DNA of 64,000 bases from Vogesella mureinivorans. GTDB taxonomy: Bacteria > Pseudomonadota > Gammaproteobacteria > Burkholderiales > Chromobacteriaceae. Below are positions 34,189 to 42,904 of this stretch, piece by piece (positions within the stretch are counted from its first letter, which is position 1; each line of letters begins with the position of its first letter). Location: the NCBI RefSeq assembly GCF_007644035.1, contig NZ_VMTV02000291.1:227975-291974 (forward strand). Direction: 5' to 3'. The notes under the pieces were generated by a model, which worked only from the letters and a program-made list of their open reading frames with translations, was not told the origin of the DNA and ran no database searches. Made by a program: the position numbers and the translations under genes.

Positions 34189-35397
34189 TTAGGCTTTGAC
34201 GACCTTGGCAATGGCTTCGGCCACGTAGCCGATGTTCTTGCTGTTCAGTGCGGCCAGGCAGATGCGGCCGGTAGACACAGCGTAGATGCCGAACTCTTCT
34301 TTCAGGCGCTCTACCTGGGCCACGGTCAGGCCGGTGTAGCTGAACATGCCGCGTTGCTTGATCACAAAGCTGAAGTCCTGAGCCACGCCCTGTGCCTGAA
34401 TGGCTTCTACCAGTGCAGTACGCATGGCGCGGATGCGGTCGCGCATGCCGGCCAGCTCGTCTTCCCACTGCTGGCGCAGCTCGGGGCTGGACAGCACGGC
34501 AGCGACCACAGCACCGCCGTGGATTGGCGGGTTGGAGTAGTTGGTGCGGATCACGCGCTTCAGCTGCGACAGCACGCGGCCGGCTTCTTCGCGGCTTTCG
34601 GTGACGATGGACAGCGCGCCCACGCGCTCGCCGTACAGCGAGAAGCTCTTGGAGAAGGAGCTGGACACGAAGAACTGCAGGCCGGAAGCAGAGAACAGGC
34701 GCACAGCCACGGCGTCGGCTTCGATACCGTCGGCAAAGCCCTGGTAAGCCATGTCCAGGAACGGCACCAGGCCTTTTTCGCGGCAGGCTTCTACCACTTC
34801 AGCCCACTGGGCGTCGCTCATGTCGGCGCCGGTAGGGTTATGGCAGCAGGCGTGCAGCACAATGATGGAACCGGCGTCCAGGCCCAGCAGGAAGGCTTTC
34901 ATGGCAGCAAAGTTCACGCCACGGGTTTCTGCGTCGTAGTACGGGTAGTTTTCTACGGTGAAACCGGCCGATTCAAACAGCGCGCGGTGGTTTTCCCACG
35001 ACGGGTCGCTGATGCATACCTTGGCGTTCGGGTCCAGGCGTTTCAGGAAGTCGGCACCGATTTTCAGTGCGCCGGTGCCACCCAGGGCTTCGGCAGTGAC
35101 CACGCGGCCGGATTCGGCCAGCTCGCTACCGGTACCGAACAGCAGGTTTTGTACCGCCTGGGTGTAGGCAGCCGGGCCTTCGATAGGCTGGTAACCACGC
35201 GGTGGCATGGCTTCCAGGCGGGCTTTTTCGGCGGATTTTACTGCGGCCAGCAGCGGGATTTTGCCGTTGTCGTCGTAGTAAACGCCCACACCCAGGTTCA
35301 CTTTAACCGGGCGGGTATCGGCGTTAAAAGCTTCGTTCAGACCCAGAATCGGGTCGCGCGGTGCCATTTCTACGGCGGCGAAAATCGAAGAGGACAT
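34189..35397 (-). CDS. Aromatic/aspartate aminotransferase
   Basis: A 402-residue PLP-dependent aminotransferase of the AspC/TyrB group. Markers are the N-terminal MAPRDPILGLNEAFNAD, NLGVGVYYDDNGKIP, HACCHNPTGADMS, FLDMAYQGFADG and the PLP-lysine segment SSFSKSFSLYGERVGAL, with a C-terminal arginine region GRICLAAL. It transaminates aromatic amino acids or aspartate; the two are hard to separate by eye, though the betaproteobacterial proteins are usually named TyrB. The ATG at 35397 gives the family start. An intergenic uptake-like word lies upstream at 35441. Confidence 0.9.
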   Translation of the reverse strand: MSSSIFAAVEMAPRDPILGLNEAFNADTRPVKVNLGVGVYYDDNGKIPLLAAVKSAEKARLEAMPPRGYQPIEGPAAYTQAVQNLLFGTGSELAESGRVVTAEALGGTGALKIGADFLKRLDPNAKVCISDPSWENHRALFESAGFTVENYPYYDAETRGVNFAAMKAFLLGLDAGSIIVLHACCHNPTGADMSDAQWAEVVEACREKGLVPFLDMAYQGFADGIEADAVAVRLFSASGLQFFVSSSFSKSFSLYGERVGALSIVTESREEAGRVLSQLKRVIRTNYSNPPIHGGAVVAAVLSSPELRQQWEDELAGMRDRIRAMRTALVEAIQAQGVAQDFSFVIKQRGMFSYTGLTVAQVERLKEEFGIYAVSTGRICLAALNSKNIGYVAEAIAKVVKA

Positions 35398-35440
35398 GCA
35401 GGGCTCCATGTGATGGCAAAACATGCCGGCCCGCGGTACG

Positions 35441-35451
35441 GGTTGGCCGCA
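35441..35451 (+). repeat. Uptake-like word, intergenic
   Basis: GGTTGGCCGCA upstream of the aminotransferase gene, preceded by GTACG rather than A. Confidence 0.75.
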
Positions 35452-35533
35452 CAGGCTGGCACGCAAGAAGAAACCGGATGGTGAAAGTCTACCACGCACC
35501 CTGCTATTGCGCTGCGACAAGCGCCTTGACGCA

Positions 35534-36082
35534 TCACCCCTGCCGTTGCAGCAAAGCCAGCAAGCCGGGCACATCCTGCCACGTAACCTGCATTACAGGC
35601 AGGGTGACATTGCCCGGCATGGGCACATCCTGATGAATTGTTTCAAATCCGCCCATGCGCTGGTACACCGCCCGCGCCCCGCCATTGCCCGCCAGTACGT
35701 ACAGAAACATGGGCAGCTGCGGCCAACCCTGCTGTGTTTCAGCCGCGGCCCATGCCATCAGGCGCCGGCCCAGCCCCAGGCCCTGAAAAGCGGGCAACAC
35801 GTGCAGGTTGTCCAGATACACGCCTTTGTCCGGCTCGGCCTGTGGCCACAGGCACACAAAGCCGGCGGCCACGCCATCCACCTCGGCAATAGCGATGCAG
35901 TAGGTACCCGCTGGCTCGGCCAGCCGCGCCGCCCATTTGGCCGCCATGAAGCCATCCAGCTCGTCGCGCAGAAAGCCGGCTGGCAGCAGGCCGGCGTAGG
36001 CATGCTGCCAGCTACGGGCATGCAGGCTGGCTAGCAAGGCATGGTCGATGGCCAGCGCCGGGCGCAAGGTGATGTCCGACAT
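35534..36082 (-). CDS. GNAT-family N-acetyltransferase
   Basis: A 182-residue acetyl-CoA-dependent acyltransferase. The N-terminal ITLRPALAIDHALLASLHAR begins the fold; motif A is LDNLHVLPAFQGLGLGRRLM (acetyl-CoA pyrophosphate loop QGLGLGRR), and motif B contains VLAGNGGARAVYQRMGGF. Substrate unknown. It ends 137 bases upstream of the aminotransferase start on the same strand. An uptake-like word is at 35718. Confidence 0.88.
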   Translation of the reverse strand: MSDITLRPALAIDHALLASLHARSWQHAYAGLLPAGFLRDELDGFMAAKWAARLAEPAGTYCIAIAEVDGVAAGFVCLWPQAEPDKGVYLDNLHVLPAFQGLGLGRRLMAWAAAETQQGWPQLPMFLYVLAGNGGARAVYQRMGGFETIHQDVPMPGNVTLPVMQVTWQDVPGLLALLQRQG

Positions 36083-36155
36083 GGTTACTCCCCTGTAGCA
36101 GCAGAAACAGCCATGCTACCATCGCGCCTCGGCATAGAGACATCAAACAATAATC

Positions 36156-36734
36156 ATGCACATTATTCGACTGCAGGACTGCCCGCCCAGCACCTGGAAA
36201 AACGGCGGCGGCAGTACCCGCCAGCTACTGGCCTACCCACCCGGGGCCAGCCTGGATAGTTTTACCTACCGCGTGAGCGTGGCCGAAGTAGACAGCGACG
36301 GCCCGTTTTCCCACTTTGCCGGCGTAGACCGCAGCCTGGCCATCCTGGCTGGCGACGGCCTGGTGCTAATGAAAGGGCCCCAGCTGTACGCCACCCTGCG
36401 CCCCGGCGATGCGCCCCTGGCCTTTGACGGCGGCCTGCCGCTGGCCGGGCTGCGCCTGGCGGGCAAGGTGCGCGATTTCAACGTGATGACACGCCAGGGC
36501 CAGGCCAGCCACTGCTGCCGGCAGCTGGTACTGGCGGCGGGCAGCCACCCCCTGCCCCTGCCGCCGCGCAGCCTGCTGTTCGTGGCCAGCGGCCAACTGC
36601 ATCTGGCTGGCCAGGCGCTGCAGAGCATGGAAGCATGCTGGCTGGACGACGCCGCCGACGTGGTACTGCACTGCACGGCCGCCACAACCCTGCTGCTGGC
36701 CAGCTTCACGCTGATGGAAAGCACCGATGACTGA
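36156..36734 (+). CDS. HutD/Ves-family cupin protein
   Basis: A 192-residue protein of the HutD/Ves family (cupin fold): WKNGGGSTRQLLAYP near the N-terminus, FTYRVSVAEVDSDGPFSHFA, FAGVDRSLAILAGDGL and KVRDFNVMTRQG are family signatures. HutD is tied to histidine utilisation in some bacteria, but no hut genes are here. It overlaps the next gene by 8 bases. Confidence 0.85.
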   Translation: MHIIRLQDCPPSTWKNGGGSTRQLLAYPPGASLDSFTYRVSVAEVDSDGPFSHFAGVDRSLAILAGDGLVLMKGPQLYATLRPGDAPLAFDGGLPLAGLRLAGKVRDFNVMTRQGQASHCCRQLVLAAGSHPLPLPPRSLLFVASGQLHLAGQALQSMEACWLDDAADVVLHCTAATTLLLASFTLMESTDD

Positions 36735-37074
36735 GGTCACCTCCCCCTGCATCAAGCAATGCAAGCTGGACGATAGCCGCCGCTATTGCACCGGCTGCCT
36801 GCGCACGCTGGATGAAATCACCGGCTGGTCCAGCGCCAGCAATGCACAAAAGCAGGCCGCGCTGGAGCGCATCGCCAGCCTGCGCCAGCCGCTGCCGGTG
36901 CGCCAGCTGCACTGCACGCAATGCGGCAGCGCCTTTGCCTGCGGCACGGGCGGCAGCCAGGGCGGCTGCTGGTGCGCCGACCTGCCACCACTGGCCAGCC
37001 CCGCAGACGCCACCAGCGACTGCCTGTGCCCGGCCTGCCTGCACGCAGCGGCAGCAGCGCGCCAAGCCAGCTAA
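36727..37074 (+). CDS. DUF1289 protein with added cysteine-rich CWC-like domain
   Basis: A 115-residue protein. Residues 1-50 are DUF1289 (SPCIKQCKLDDSRRYCTGCLRT), with four cysteines likely to bind a metal. The rest, with HCTQCGSAFACG, GCWCADLP and DCLCPACL, looks like a cysteine-rich CWC domain. The fusion gives ten cysteines. It starts within the last 8 bases of the HutD-like gene. Function unknown; probably metal binding. Confidence 0.75.
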   Translation: MTEVTSPCIKQCKLDDSRRYCTGCLRTLDEITGWSSASNAQKQAALERIASLRQPLPVRQLHCTQCGSAFACGTGGSQGGCWCADLPPLASPADATSDCLCPACLHAAAAARQAS

Positions 37075-37093
37075 AGCACACACCAAAAAGCCC

Positions 37094-37122
37094 TGCGGCC
37101 AACCCGTACAAGGTTGGCCGCA
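37094..37122. terminator. Terminator made of an inverted pair of uptake-like words
   Basis: CCCTGCGGCCAACC and GGTTGGCCGCAGGG face each other across CGTACAA, followed by CTTTT on the plus strand and preceded by AAAAAG for the minus strand. It lies between convergent genes ending at 37074 and 37152. Both stem arms are full copies of the repeated word. Confidence 0.9.
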
Positions 37123-37151
37123 GGGCTTTTGCATGGCTACGCCAGGCAGTA

Positions 37152-37832
37152 TCAGCGCAGGTGGCGCGTGAGGCTGCCATCAAAGCCGCATTCGGCCAGC
37201 AGCCGCATGGGCTCGTCGGGGCGCGTTTCCACAAACACCGACAACGCCGCCACATCGGCCTGCAGCAAACCGTCAAAATGCGCCACCGCCGCGCGCTCGA
37301 TGGCGGCCTGCAAGGCCGGCTCGCGGCTGAACCGCGCCAGCGTCAGGTGAAAGCAGAACTGCTCCAGCACGTAGGGGTAGCCCCAGGCGGCGTGCAGCTC
37401 GGCCTCGCGCGGGCTCAGGCCGGGGCGGTCTGGCGCGGGTGCGCCCAGCGGCAGCAGCTCGCGCACACAGCGCTCGGCCAGCGCGTCGATGGCCGTGCTA
37501 TCGCCCGCCACGCGCAGCACGGTGGCGTCGCGCAGCGTACCCACCTGCAGCGGCAAGGTAAATGGCGTGCAGCCGGTGGCCAGTGTGGATACCTGTTGCA
37601 GCAGCTGGGCTTCGTCCACGCCAGCGGCCAGCCGGAACGGGGCCTTCAGCGTAGCGTGCCAGCCGTAGTGCGCGGCGCGGCGCGTGAGCGGAGCCAGCCT
37701 GGCTAGCAGGCCACCAGGCAGTGCGGGCGGCAGCAGCGCCGCACCACGGGCGGCGTCCCAGCCCAGCCATTCGCTGCCGGCCCGCCACAGGGCGGTGCGC
37801 GGCGCGGGCGCGTAATAGACGGCGTAACGCAT
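37152..37832 (-). CDS. DUF1045 family, 2H phosphoesterase-like protein
   Basis: A 226-residue protein of the DUF1045 family (found in phosphonate operons in some genomes). It has MRYAVYYAPAP at the start, LGWDAARG, and two H-x-T-L motifs, HATLKAPF (about 67) and HLTLARF (about 172), the two catalytic histidine motifs of the 2H phosphoesterase fold. Start taken at 37832 because MRYAVYYAP is the family start; an upstream in-frame ATG at 37859 is possible. No phosphonate genes are nearby. Confidence 0.85.
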   Translation of the reverse strand: MRYAVYYAPAPRTALWRAGSEWLGWDAARGAALLPPALPGGLLARLAPLTRRAAHYGWHATLKAPFRLAAGVDEAQLLQQVSTLATGCTPFTLPLQVGTLRDATVLRVAGDSTAIDALAERCVRELLPLGAPAPDRPGLSPREAELHAAWGYPYVLEQFCFHLTLARFSREPALQAAIERAAVAHFDGLLQADVAALSVFVETRPDEPMRLLAECGFDGSLTRHLR

Positions 37833-37901
37833 GGGTTCTTTCACAAAAACGTCAAACAAGGGGCGTTACCCTACTCCGGCCTGCGCCCTGTGGCAAAAAA
37901 A

Positions 37902-37932
37902 TGCGGCCAACCTTTGCGCTAGGTTGGCCGCA
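37902..37932. terminator. Terminator-like hairpin from an inverted pair of uptake-like words
   Basis: AAAAAATGCGGCCAACC and GGTTGGCCGCA across TTTGCGCTA. On the minus strand the stem is followed by a T-run, so it would end the radical SAM gene, whose stop is at 37951. Both arms are complete copies of the repeated word. Confidence 0.85.
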
Positions 37933-37950
37933 CGCCCTGTACCACAGTGT

Positions 37951-39870
37951 TTAACGCTGCGGGTGCAGCGCCTTGCTGATGAAATGGCGCGGCACGCGGC
38001 TGCGTGGCACGCGCATATCGAACCACTCGCGCACGTCGGCATCCAGACCAATGCCGTGCATATAGTTGTACAGCGCCTTGTTCAGGCCACGGCCCAGGGT
38101 GTCGTGGTCGGTACCGGTGGGGTCGATGAAACCCACGTCGTTCTTGGCAAAGGTCACCTCGGGCAGCGGGATCAGCTTGACGCCGTACTCGTCCGGGCTT
38201 TGCCCCACCGGCGAGTGCACGGTACAGGCAAAGCGGTGGAAGAAGCCGCTCTGGATACAGCCGTTTTCGAACAGCTGGCGCACGTATTCCAACGCGTCTA
38301 CCGTGTCTTGCACCGTTTGCGTGGGGAAGCCGTACATCAGGTAGGCGTGCACCAGAATGCCGGCCTCGGTAAAGCCCTGCGTCACGCGTGCCACCTGCTC
38401 TACCGATACGCCTTTTTTCATCAGTTTCAGCAGGCGGTCGGACGCCACCTCCAGCCCGCCGGAAATGGCGATGCAGCCGGATTCGGCCAGCAGCTGGCAC
38501 AGCTCGGGGGTGAACGATTTTTCAAAGCGGATATTGCCCCACCACGATATCGACACCTTGCGCCGCAGCAGCTCTTCGGCCAGCGCACGCAGCATCTTGG
38601 GCGGCGCGGCTTCGTCCACAAAGTGAAAACCGGTCTGACCGGTTTCGGCAATGATGGCCTCGATGCGGTCTACCAGCGTGGTGGCGGACGCGGTTTCGTA
38701 GCGCGAGATGTAGTCCAGCGTGACGTCGCAAAAGCTGCATTTTTTCCAGTAGCAGCCGTGCGCCACGGTCAGCTTGTTCCAGCGGCCGTCGCTCCACAGC
38801 CGGTGCATGGGGTTGAGCATGTCCAGCAGCGACAGATAACGGTGGATAGGCAGGCCGTCCCAGGTGGGCGTGCCCACTTCTTCGAACGGGATGTCGGCTT
38901 CCATCATGTTGATGTAGCGCACCGCATCGCCTTCGCGCACATAGGTGCGCACCAGGCGGCTAACACCACGCTGGCCCTGCAGGTGCTCGATCAGCGCCAG
39001 CAGCGGCTTTTCGCCGTCGTCCAGCGTGACAAAATCAAAGTAATCGAACACGCGCGGCTCTTTCAGCTCGCGCAGCTCGGTATTGGCAAAACCGCCGCCC
39101 AGCGCGGTGCGGATAGGCGGCCAACGTGCCTTGATGGTTTGCGCAATGCGGAACGCGGCGTACACCGAGCCGGGGAACGGCACCGACAGCAGCACCAGGT
39201 CGGGCTGATGGCGCTCTACCGCTGCCACGGCCAGCGCGGCCAGCATGTCGTCTACCAGCGTAGGCGGCGCGGCCAAGCCGGCAGCCAGCGGGTCGAAGGT
39301 GGGCTGGCTCATGGCCAGCGATTCGGCGTAGCGCACGAACTCGAAGCGGCTATCGGCGGCGTCGCGCACCACATCGGCCAGGTCGTTCAGGTACAGCGTG
39401 GCCAGGTGGCGGGCGCGGTCGTAGCTGCCCAGCGCGCCAAAGGCCCAGGCCAGCGGGTCGCCACCGTACGGGTCGTCCGGGTCGACATAGTTTTCCAGCG
39501 CGGCAAAGCGCGCGCCCTCGGGCAGCAGGCCACGGCTGCAGATGCGGTGCGCCAGCGTGCTGTCGCGCCCCTGCAAAAAGGCAATCACGCGGTCGATGGT
39601 GGCCAGGTACTGGTCGAAGTTATCGACAAAAAAGCGTACCTGCGCGCTGCGTTTCTTCGGTGCAATGGCGTCGATGCGCTGGCGGATGGCCTGCAGGCCA
39701 TCGGTAGAAAACAGCTGCAACACCAGCGCCAGCGCCAGGTCTTCCTGCACCGCCGTTACCCCGCGCGAGCGCAAAAAGCCGGTGATATAGGCGGTGGACG
39801 GGTAAGGCGTATTCAGCTGCGTCATCGGCGGGATCAGCGATAACACGCGCACACTGGCGATCTGGGACAT
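37951..39870 (-). CDS. B12-binding-type radical SAM protein
   Basis: A 639-residue protein. The first 330 residues resemble cobalamin-binding-domain radical SAM enzymes (SLIPPMTQLNTPYPST, LLSVPFPGSVYAAFRIAQT, LGGGFANTELRE, DYFDFVTLDDGE). The radical SAM core follows: HGCYWKKCSFCDVTLDYI at about residue 385, with the cluster cysteines spaced CX4CX2C instead of the usual CX3CX2C, then SGGLEVASDRLL and GFPTQTVQDT. The reaction is unknown; relatives include methyltransferases and ring-forming enzymes. It begins with ATG at 39870. It stands alone between a DUF1045 gene and a divergent CHMI gene. Confidence 0.82.
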   Translation of the reverse strand: MSQIASVRVLSLIPPMTQLNTPYPSTAYITGFLRSRGVTAVQEDLALALVLQLFSTDGLQAIRQRIDAIAPKKRSAQVRFFVDNFDQYLATIDRVIAFLQGRDSTLAHRICSRGLLPEGARFAALENYVDPDDPYGGDPLAWAFGALGSYDRARHLATLYLNDLADVVRDAADSRFEFVRYAESLAMSQPTFDPLAAGLAAPPTLVDDMLAALAVAAVERHQPDLVLLSVPFPGSVYAAFRIAQTIKARWPPIRTALGGGFANTELRELKEPRVFDYFDFVTLDDGEKPLLALIEHLQGQRGVSRLVRTYVREGDAVRYINMMEADIPFEEVGTPTWDGLPIHRYLSLLDMLNPMHRLWSDGRWNKLTVAHGCYWKKCSFCDVTLDYISRYETASATTLVDRIEAIIAETGQTGFHFVDEAAPPKMLRALAEELLRRKVSISWWGNIRFEKSFTPELCQLLAESGCIAISGGLEVASDRLLKLMKKGVSVEQVARVTQGFTEAGILVHAYLMYGFPTQTVQDTVDALEYVRQLFENGCIQSGFFHRFACTVHSPVGQSPDEYGVKLIPLPEVTFAKNDVGFIDPTGTDHDTLGRGLNKALYNYMHGIGLDADVREWFDMRVPRSRVPRHFISKALHPQR

Positions 39871-40016
39871 GGCGGGCTTCCGGTAACAAACGAAGGCGGG
39901 CAGCCGTGGCTGCCCGCAAAAACTGGCGCGATTGTCGCATGTTTTGGCCAGTTGCGGGCGCATGCGGCAGCTGCGGTATCATGGCCACCCCAAGCCCTTA
40001 GCCGATGCGACACGCC

Positions 40017-40388
40017 ATGCCCCATCTTTACCTGGAATACAGCGACAACCTGGCCGGCTTCGACGCCGCCACCGCCCTGCAGCAAGCCAACCTGGCGCTG
40101 GAAGCCAGCGGCCAGTTCAGCGAAATCGACATCAAAAGCCGCGCCAGCATGGTGAGCTGCTATCAGGTAGGCACCGCCCGCGACCCGCAGCGCGCCTTCA
40201 TCCACGCCCGGCTGGCCATCCTGGAAGGCCGCAGCGAGGCAGTACAGCAAACCCTGGCCCAGCTGGTGCTGGACGCGCTGCTGGTGCACTGCCCCGCCGA
40301 CCCGGCGCAGGACGTGCAGGTGTCGTGCGAGATCCAGCAGATCGCCCGCGCCAGCTACGCCAAACAGCACCGCCACGGCCAACCCTGA
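40017..40388 (+). CDS. 5-carboxymethyl-2-hydroxymuconate isomerase family protein
   Basis: A 123-residue tautomerase-superfamily protein of the HpaF/CHMI type. It begins MPHLYLEYSDN, so removal of Met exposes the catalytic Pro1, and contains FSEIDIKSRASMVSCYQVG and AFIHARLAILEGRS, the family's conserved blocks. CHMI acts in homoprotocatechuate breakdown, but no hpa genes are here, so the substrate is uncertain. The upstream in-frame ATG at 40005 would hide the proline and is less likely. A hairpin terminator follows. Confidence 0.85.
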   Translation: MPHLYLEYSDNLAGFDAATALQQANLALEASGQFSEIDIKSRASMVSCYQVGTARDPQRAFIHARLAILEGRSEAVQQTLAQLVLDALLVHCPADPAQDVQVSCEIQQIARASYAKQHRHGQP

Positions 40389-40395
40389 ATAGAAA

Positions 40396-40422
40396 ACCCG
40401 GCTTGCAGCGCAAGCCGGGTTG
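40396..40422. terminator. Hairpin terminator between CHMI and TerC genes
   Basis: AACCCGGCTTGC and GCAAGCCGGGTT are perfect arms around AGC, with A-rich sequence on the left that gives a T-tract on the minus strand. Lies between convergent genes. Confidence 0.7.
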
Positions 40423-40459
40423 CTCATTTAAGCGGCACTACCGGGCTGCCTGGCCGGCC

Positions 40460-41446
40460 TCAGGCACTGCCCTTATTGCCATCGCCTTGCGGGCGCGGCG
40501 ACAGCAGGCTGCCAATGATGGACAGCGCGAGCACCACGGCTACCGTGCCCAGCATCCACAGGATAGGCACCTTGTACACATCCATCAGCAGCATTTTCAC
40601 GCCGACCAGGGTCACAATCACCGCCAGACCGTAACCCAGCAGGTGGAAACGGTCGGCAACATCGGCCAGCAGGAAGTACATCGCGCGCAAGCCAAGAATG
40701 GCAAAGGTGTTGGCGGTAAACACGATGAACGGGTCTTTGGTCACGGCAAAAATGGCCGGGATACTATCGATGGCAAAGATCAGGTCGCTCACCTCCACCA
40801 AAATCAGCACCACGAACAAGGGGGTGAACACCTTCACCCCGCGCTCCAGCACCATGAAGCGCTCGCCGTGCAGGGTGTCAGTCATTGGCACGCGCTGGCG
40901 TAACCAGCGCAGCAGGGGGTTGGTACCCAGGTCGCTTTGTTTGCCGGTAAACAGGAACATCTTGATACCGGTTACCACCAGGAACAGGCCGAACACGTAG
41001 AAGATCCAGTCAAACTGCTGTATCAGCACCGCCCCCAGATAGATCAGCACCGCCCGCATCAGAATGGCGCCTATCACCCCCCATAACAGCACGCGCTTCT
41101 GGAACTCTGGCGGAATGGCGAAATAGGTGAAAATGGTAATCCACACAAACACGTTTTCAATGGCCAGGCCTTTTTCTATCAAATAGCCGGTGGCGTATTC
41201 CAGCGTCTTCTGATTGGCCACCGCCGTGCCGAACTGGCCGTTGAGGTGCCACCAGAACCAGGCACCAAAAGCAGCGGCTGCGGCAAACCACACCACCGAC
41301 CACCACGCGGCCTCCTTTACCGAAACCTTGTGGCTGCCCTGGGTACGCAACAACAGAAAATCAGCCGCCAGCAAGACCACCACCAGCACGCTAAAGCCGG
41401 CATACAACCACGGCGTACCAACACTCACGACTTCGTTCATGCTCAT
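40460..41446 (-). CDS. TerC-family integral membrane protein
   Basis: A 328-residue membrane protein of the TerC/Alx family with about nine hydrophobic segments. Conserved acidic motifs are visible: EKGLAIENVFVW (about 97-108) and LVEVSDLIFAIDSIPAIFAV (about 222-241). Members are metal (manganese or calcium) exporters or tellurite-resistance proteins. The ATG at 41446 follows GGGAGAG. I looked for the manganese (yybP-ykoY) riboswitch in the upstream region and did not recognise one. Confidence 0.9.
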   Translation of the reverse strand: MSMNEVVSVGTPWLYAGFSVLVVVLLAADFLLLRTQGSHKVSVKEAAWWSVVWFAAAAAFGAWFWWHLNGQFGTAVANQKTLEYATGYLIEKGLAIENVFVWITIFTYFAIPPEFQKRVLLWGVIGAILMRAVLIYLGAVLIQQFDWIFYVFGLFLVVTGIKMFLFTGKQSDLGTNPLLRWLRQRVPMTDTLHGERFMVLERGVKVFTPLFVVLILVEVSDLIFAIDSIPAIFAVTKDPFIVFTANTFAILGLRAMYFLLADVADRFHLLGYGLAVIVTLVGVKMLLMDVYKVPILWMLGTVAVVLALSIIGSLLSPRPQGDGNKGSA

Positions 41447-41724
41447 CACTCTCCCTGAAAACGGCCTGGACGGCCAACACACAGCAGCGGGCTACCACAC
41501 CAGCAGGCAAGCCTCTGTCCATGTAGAGTATGACTTTGGCACACTGGTTCCGCCGTATCAGCATGATTAAAAGCCCGGCAATAATTCTATAAAATCAAAC
41601 AGATTCACAAGCTTGCCAGCCGCGCTATCGGCCCGGTCGCCTGGCCACTACCGTGCAGCTTGCCCATGGCACTTTGGCACGGCCATCGCGTCCAACAAGC
41701 CCGCCATGCCCAATGGAGCCCGCC

Positions 41725-42822
41725 ATGTATCGCCTCGCCCTGCCCTTGCTTGCCTTGCCGATTTTCGCCTGCGCGCAGACACCCCCAGTACGCACCGAGG
41801 TGCTGAACAACAGCCTGCACCACCCGTGGGCGCTGGCGTTTATCGACCAGGGCCGCATGCTGGTAAGCGAGCGGCGCGGCCAACTCTGGCTGTTGGACGC
41901 CAGCGGCCGTAGCGTGGCAAGCGTGGCGGGCGTGCCGACGGTGGATGCCGGCGGCCAGGGCGGGCTGCTGGATATCGTTGCCGACCGCCGCTTTGCCGAC
42001 AACCGCCAGCTGTATTTTTGCTACAGCGAGGCCGGCGACGGCGGCAACCGCACGGCGCTGGCGCGTGCCCGGCTCAGCCCCGATGGCCAGCAGTTGCAGG
42101 ATGTCGCGGTGATCTTTCGCCAACAGCCGGCGGTAGCCAGCCGCCTGCACTTTGGCTGCCGCATCGCGCAGCAAAGCGACAACACGCTATGGCTCACCCT
42201 GGGCGAGCGTTTCAGCCGCATGCAGGACGCCCAGCGGCTGGACAACACGCTGGGCAAGGTGGTGCGGCTACGCCCCGACGGCAGCATCCCGCCGGACAAC
42301 CCCTACATTGGCCGCAGTGACGCGCTACCGGCCATCTGGAGCCTGGGGCACCGCAACCCGCAGGGCGCCACGCTGGGCCAAGATGGCCAGCTGTGGCTGG
42401 TAGAGCACGGCCCGCAAGGCGGCGACGAGCTGAACCGCCCGGCAGCCGGTAGCAACCAGGGCTGGCCGGTAATTACCTACGGCCAACAATACGGCGGCGG
42501 GCCAATCGGTGCGGGCCACACCCGGCAGCAGGGCATGGCGCAGCCACTGCACTACTGGGTGCCGTCCATCGCGCCGTCCGGCCTGGCGTGGCTGACCAGT
42601 GCCCGCTACGGCACAGCATGGCAAGGCAGCCTGTTTACCGGCTCGCTGAAATTCGGCTACCTGGCGCGGCTAACGCTGCAAGGCCAGCGCGTGGTGGCGG
42701 AAGAAAAACTGGCGGTAAGCGACGGCCAGCGCGTGCGCGACGTACGCCAGGGGCCGGACGGCCTGCTCTACCTGCTGACCGACGCGCCGCAAGGCCGGCT
42801 GCTGCGGCTACTACCGCGCTGA
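41725..42822 (+). CDS. PQQ-dependent sugar dehydrogenase-like protein (YliI type)
   Basis: A 365-residue periplasmic beta-propeller. A signal peptide is at the N-terminus (MYRLALPLLALPIFACA), possibly with a lipobox-like Cys. The propeller has HHPWALAFIDQGRMLVSERR, GGQGGLLDIVADRRF, LTLGERFSRMQDAQ, SLGHRNPQG and EHGPQGGDELNR, the last two being the cofactor/calcium-site signatures of soluble aldose dehydrogenases. It oxidises aldoses with PQQ. ATG at 41725 follows GGAG. It is divergent from the TerC gene. Confidence 0.88.
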   Translation: MYRLALPLLALPIFACAQTPPVRTEVLNNSLHHPWALAFIDQGRMLVSERRGQLWLLDASGRSVASVAGVPTVDAGGQGGLLDIVADRRFADNRQLYFCYSEAGDGGNRTALARARLSPDGQQLQDVAVIFRQQPAVASRLHFGCRIAQQSDNTLWLTLGERFSRMQDAQRLDNTLGKVVRLRPDGSIPPDNPYIGRSDALPAIWSLGHRNPQGATLGQDGQLWLVEHGPQGGDELNRPAAGSNQGWPVITYGQQYGGGPIGAGHTRQQGMAQPLHYWVPSIAPSGLAWLTSARYGTAWQGSLFTGSLKFGYLARLTLQGQRVVAEEKLAVSDGQRVRDVRQGPDGLLYLLTDAPQGRLLRLLPR

Positions 42823-42840
42823 ACCCACGCGCAAAACAAA

Positions 42841-42870
42841 AGCCCTGCCTCGACAGAGACAGGGCTTTTT
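42841..42870 (+). terminator. Terminator
   Basis: AGCCCTG-CCTC-GACA-GAGA-CAGGGCT followed by TTTTT after the sugar dehydrogenase gene. The plus-strand A-rich side (CAAAACAAA) lets it serve the convergent udp gene also. Confidence 0.85.
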
Positions 42871-42904
42871 GCAGCAGCAGCCAGGGTTGGCCGCCGTGCG
42901 CGGC

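Noticed and set aside
41447-41600. yybP-ykoY manganese riboswitch upstream of the TerC gene
   Set aside because: No recognisable GGGGAG core or paired loops in the right order.
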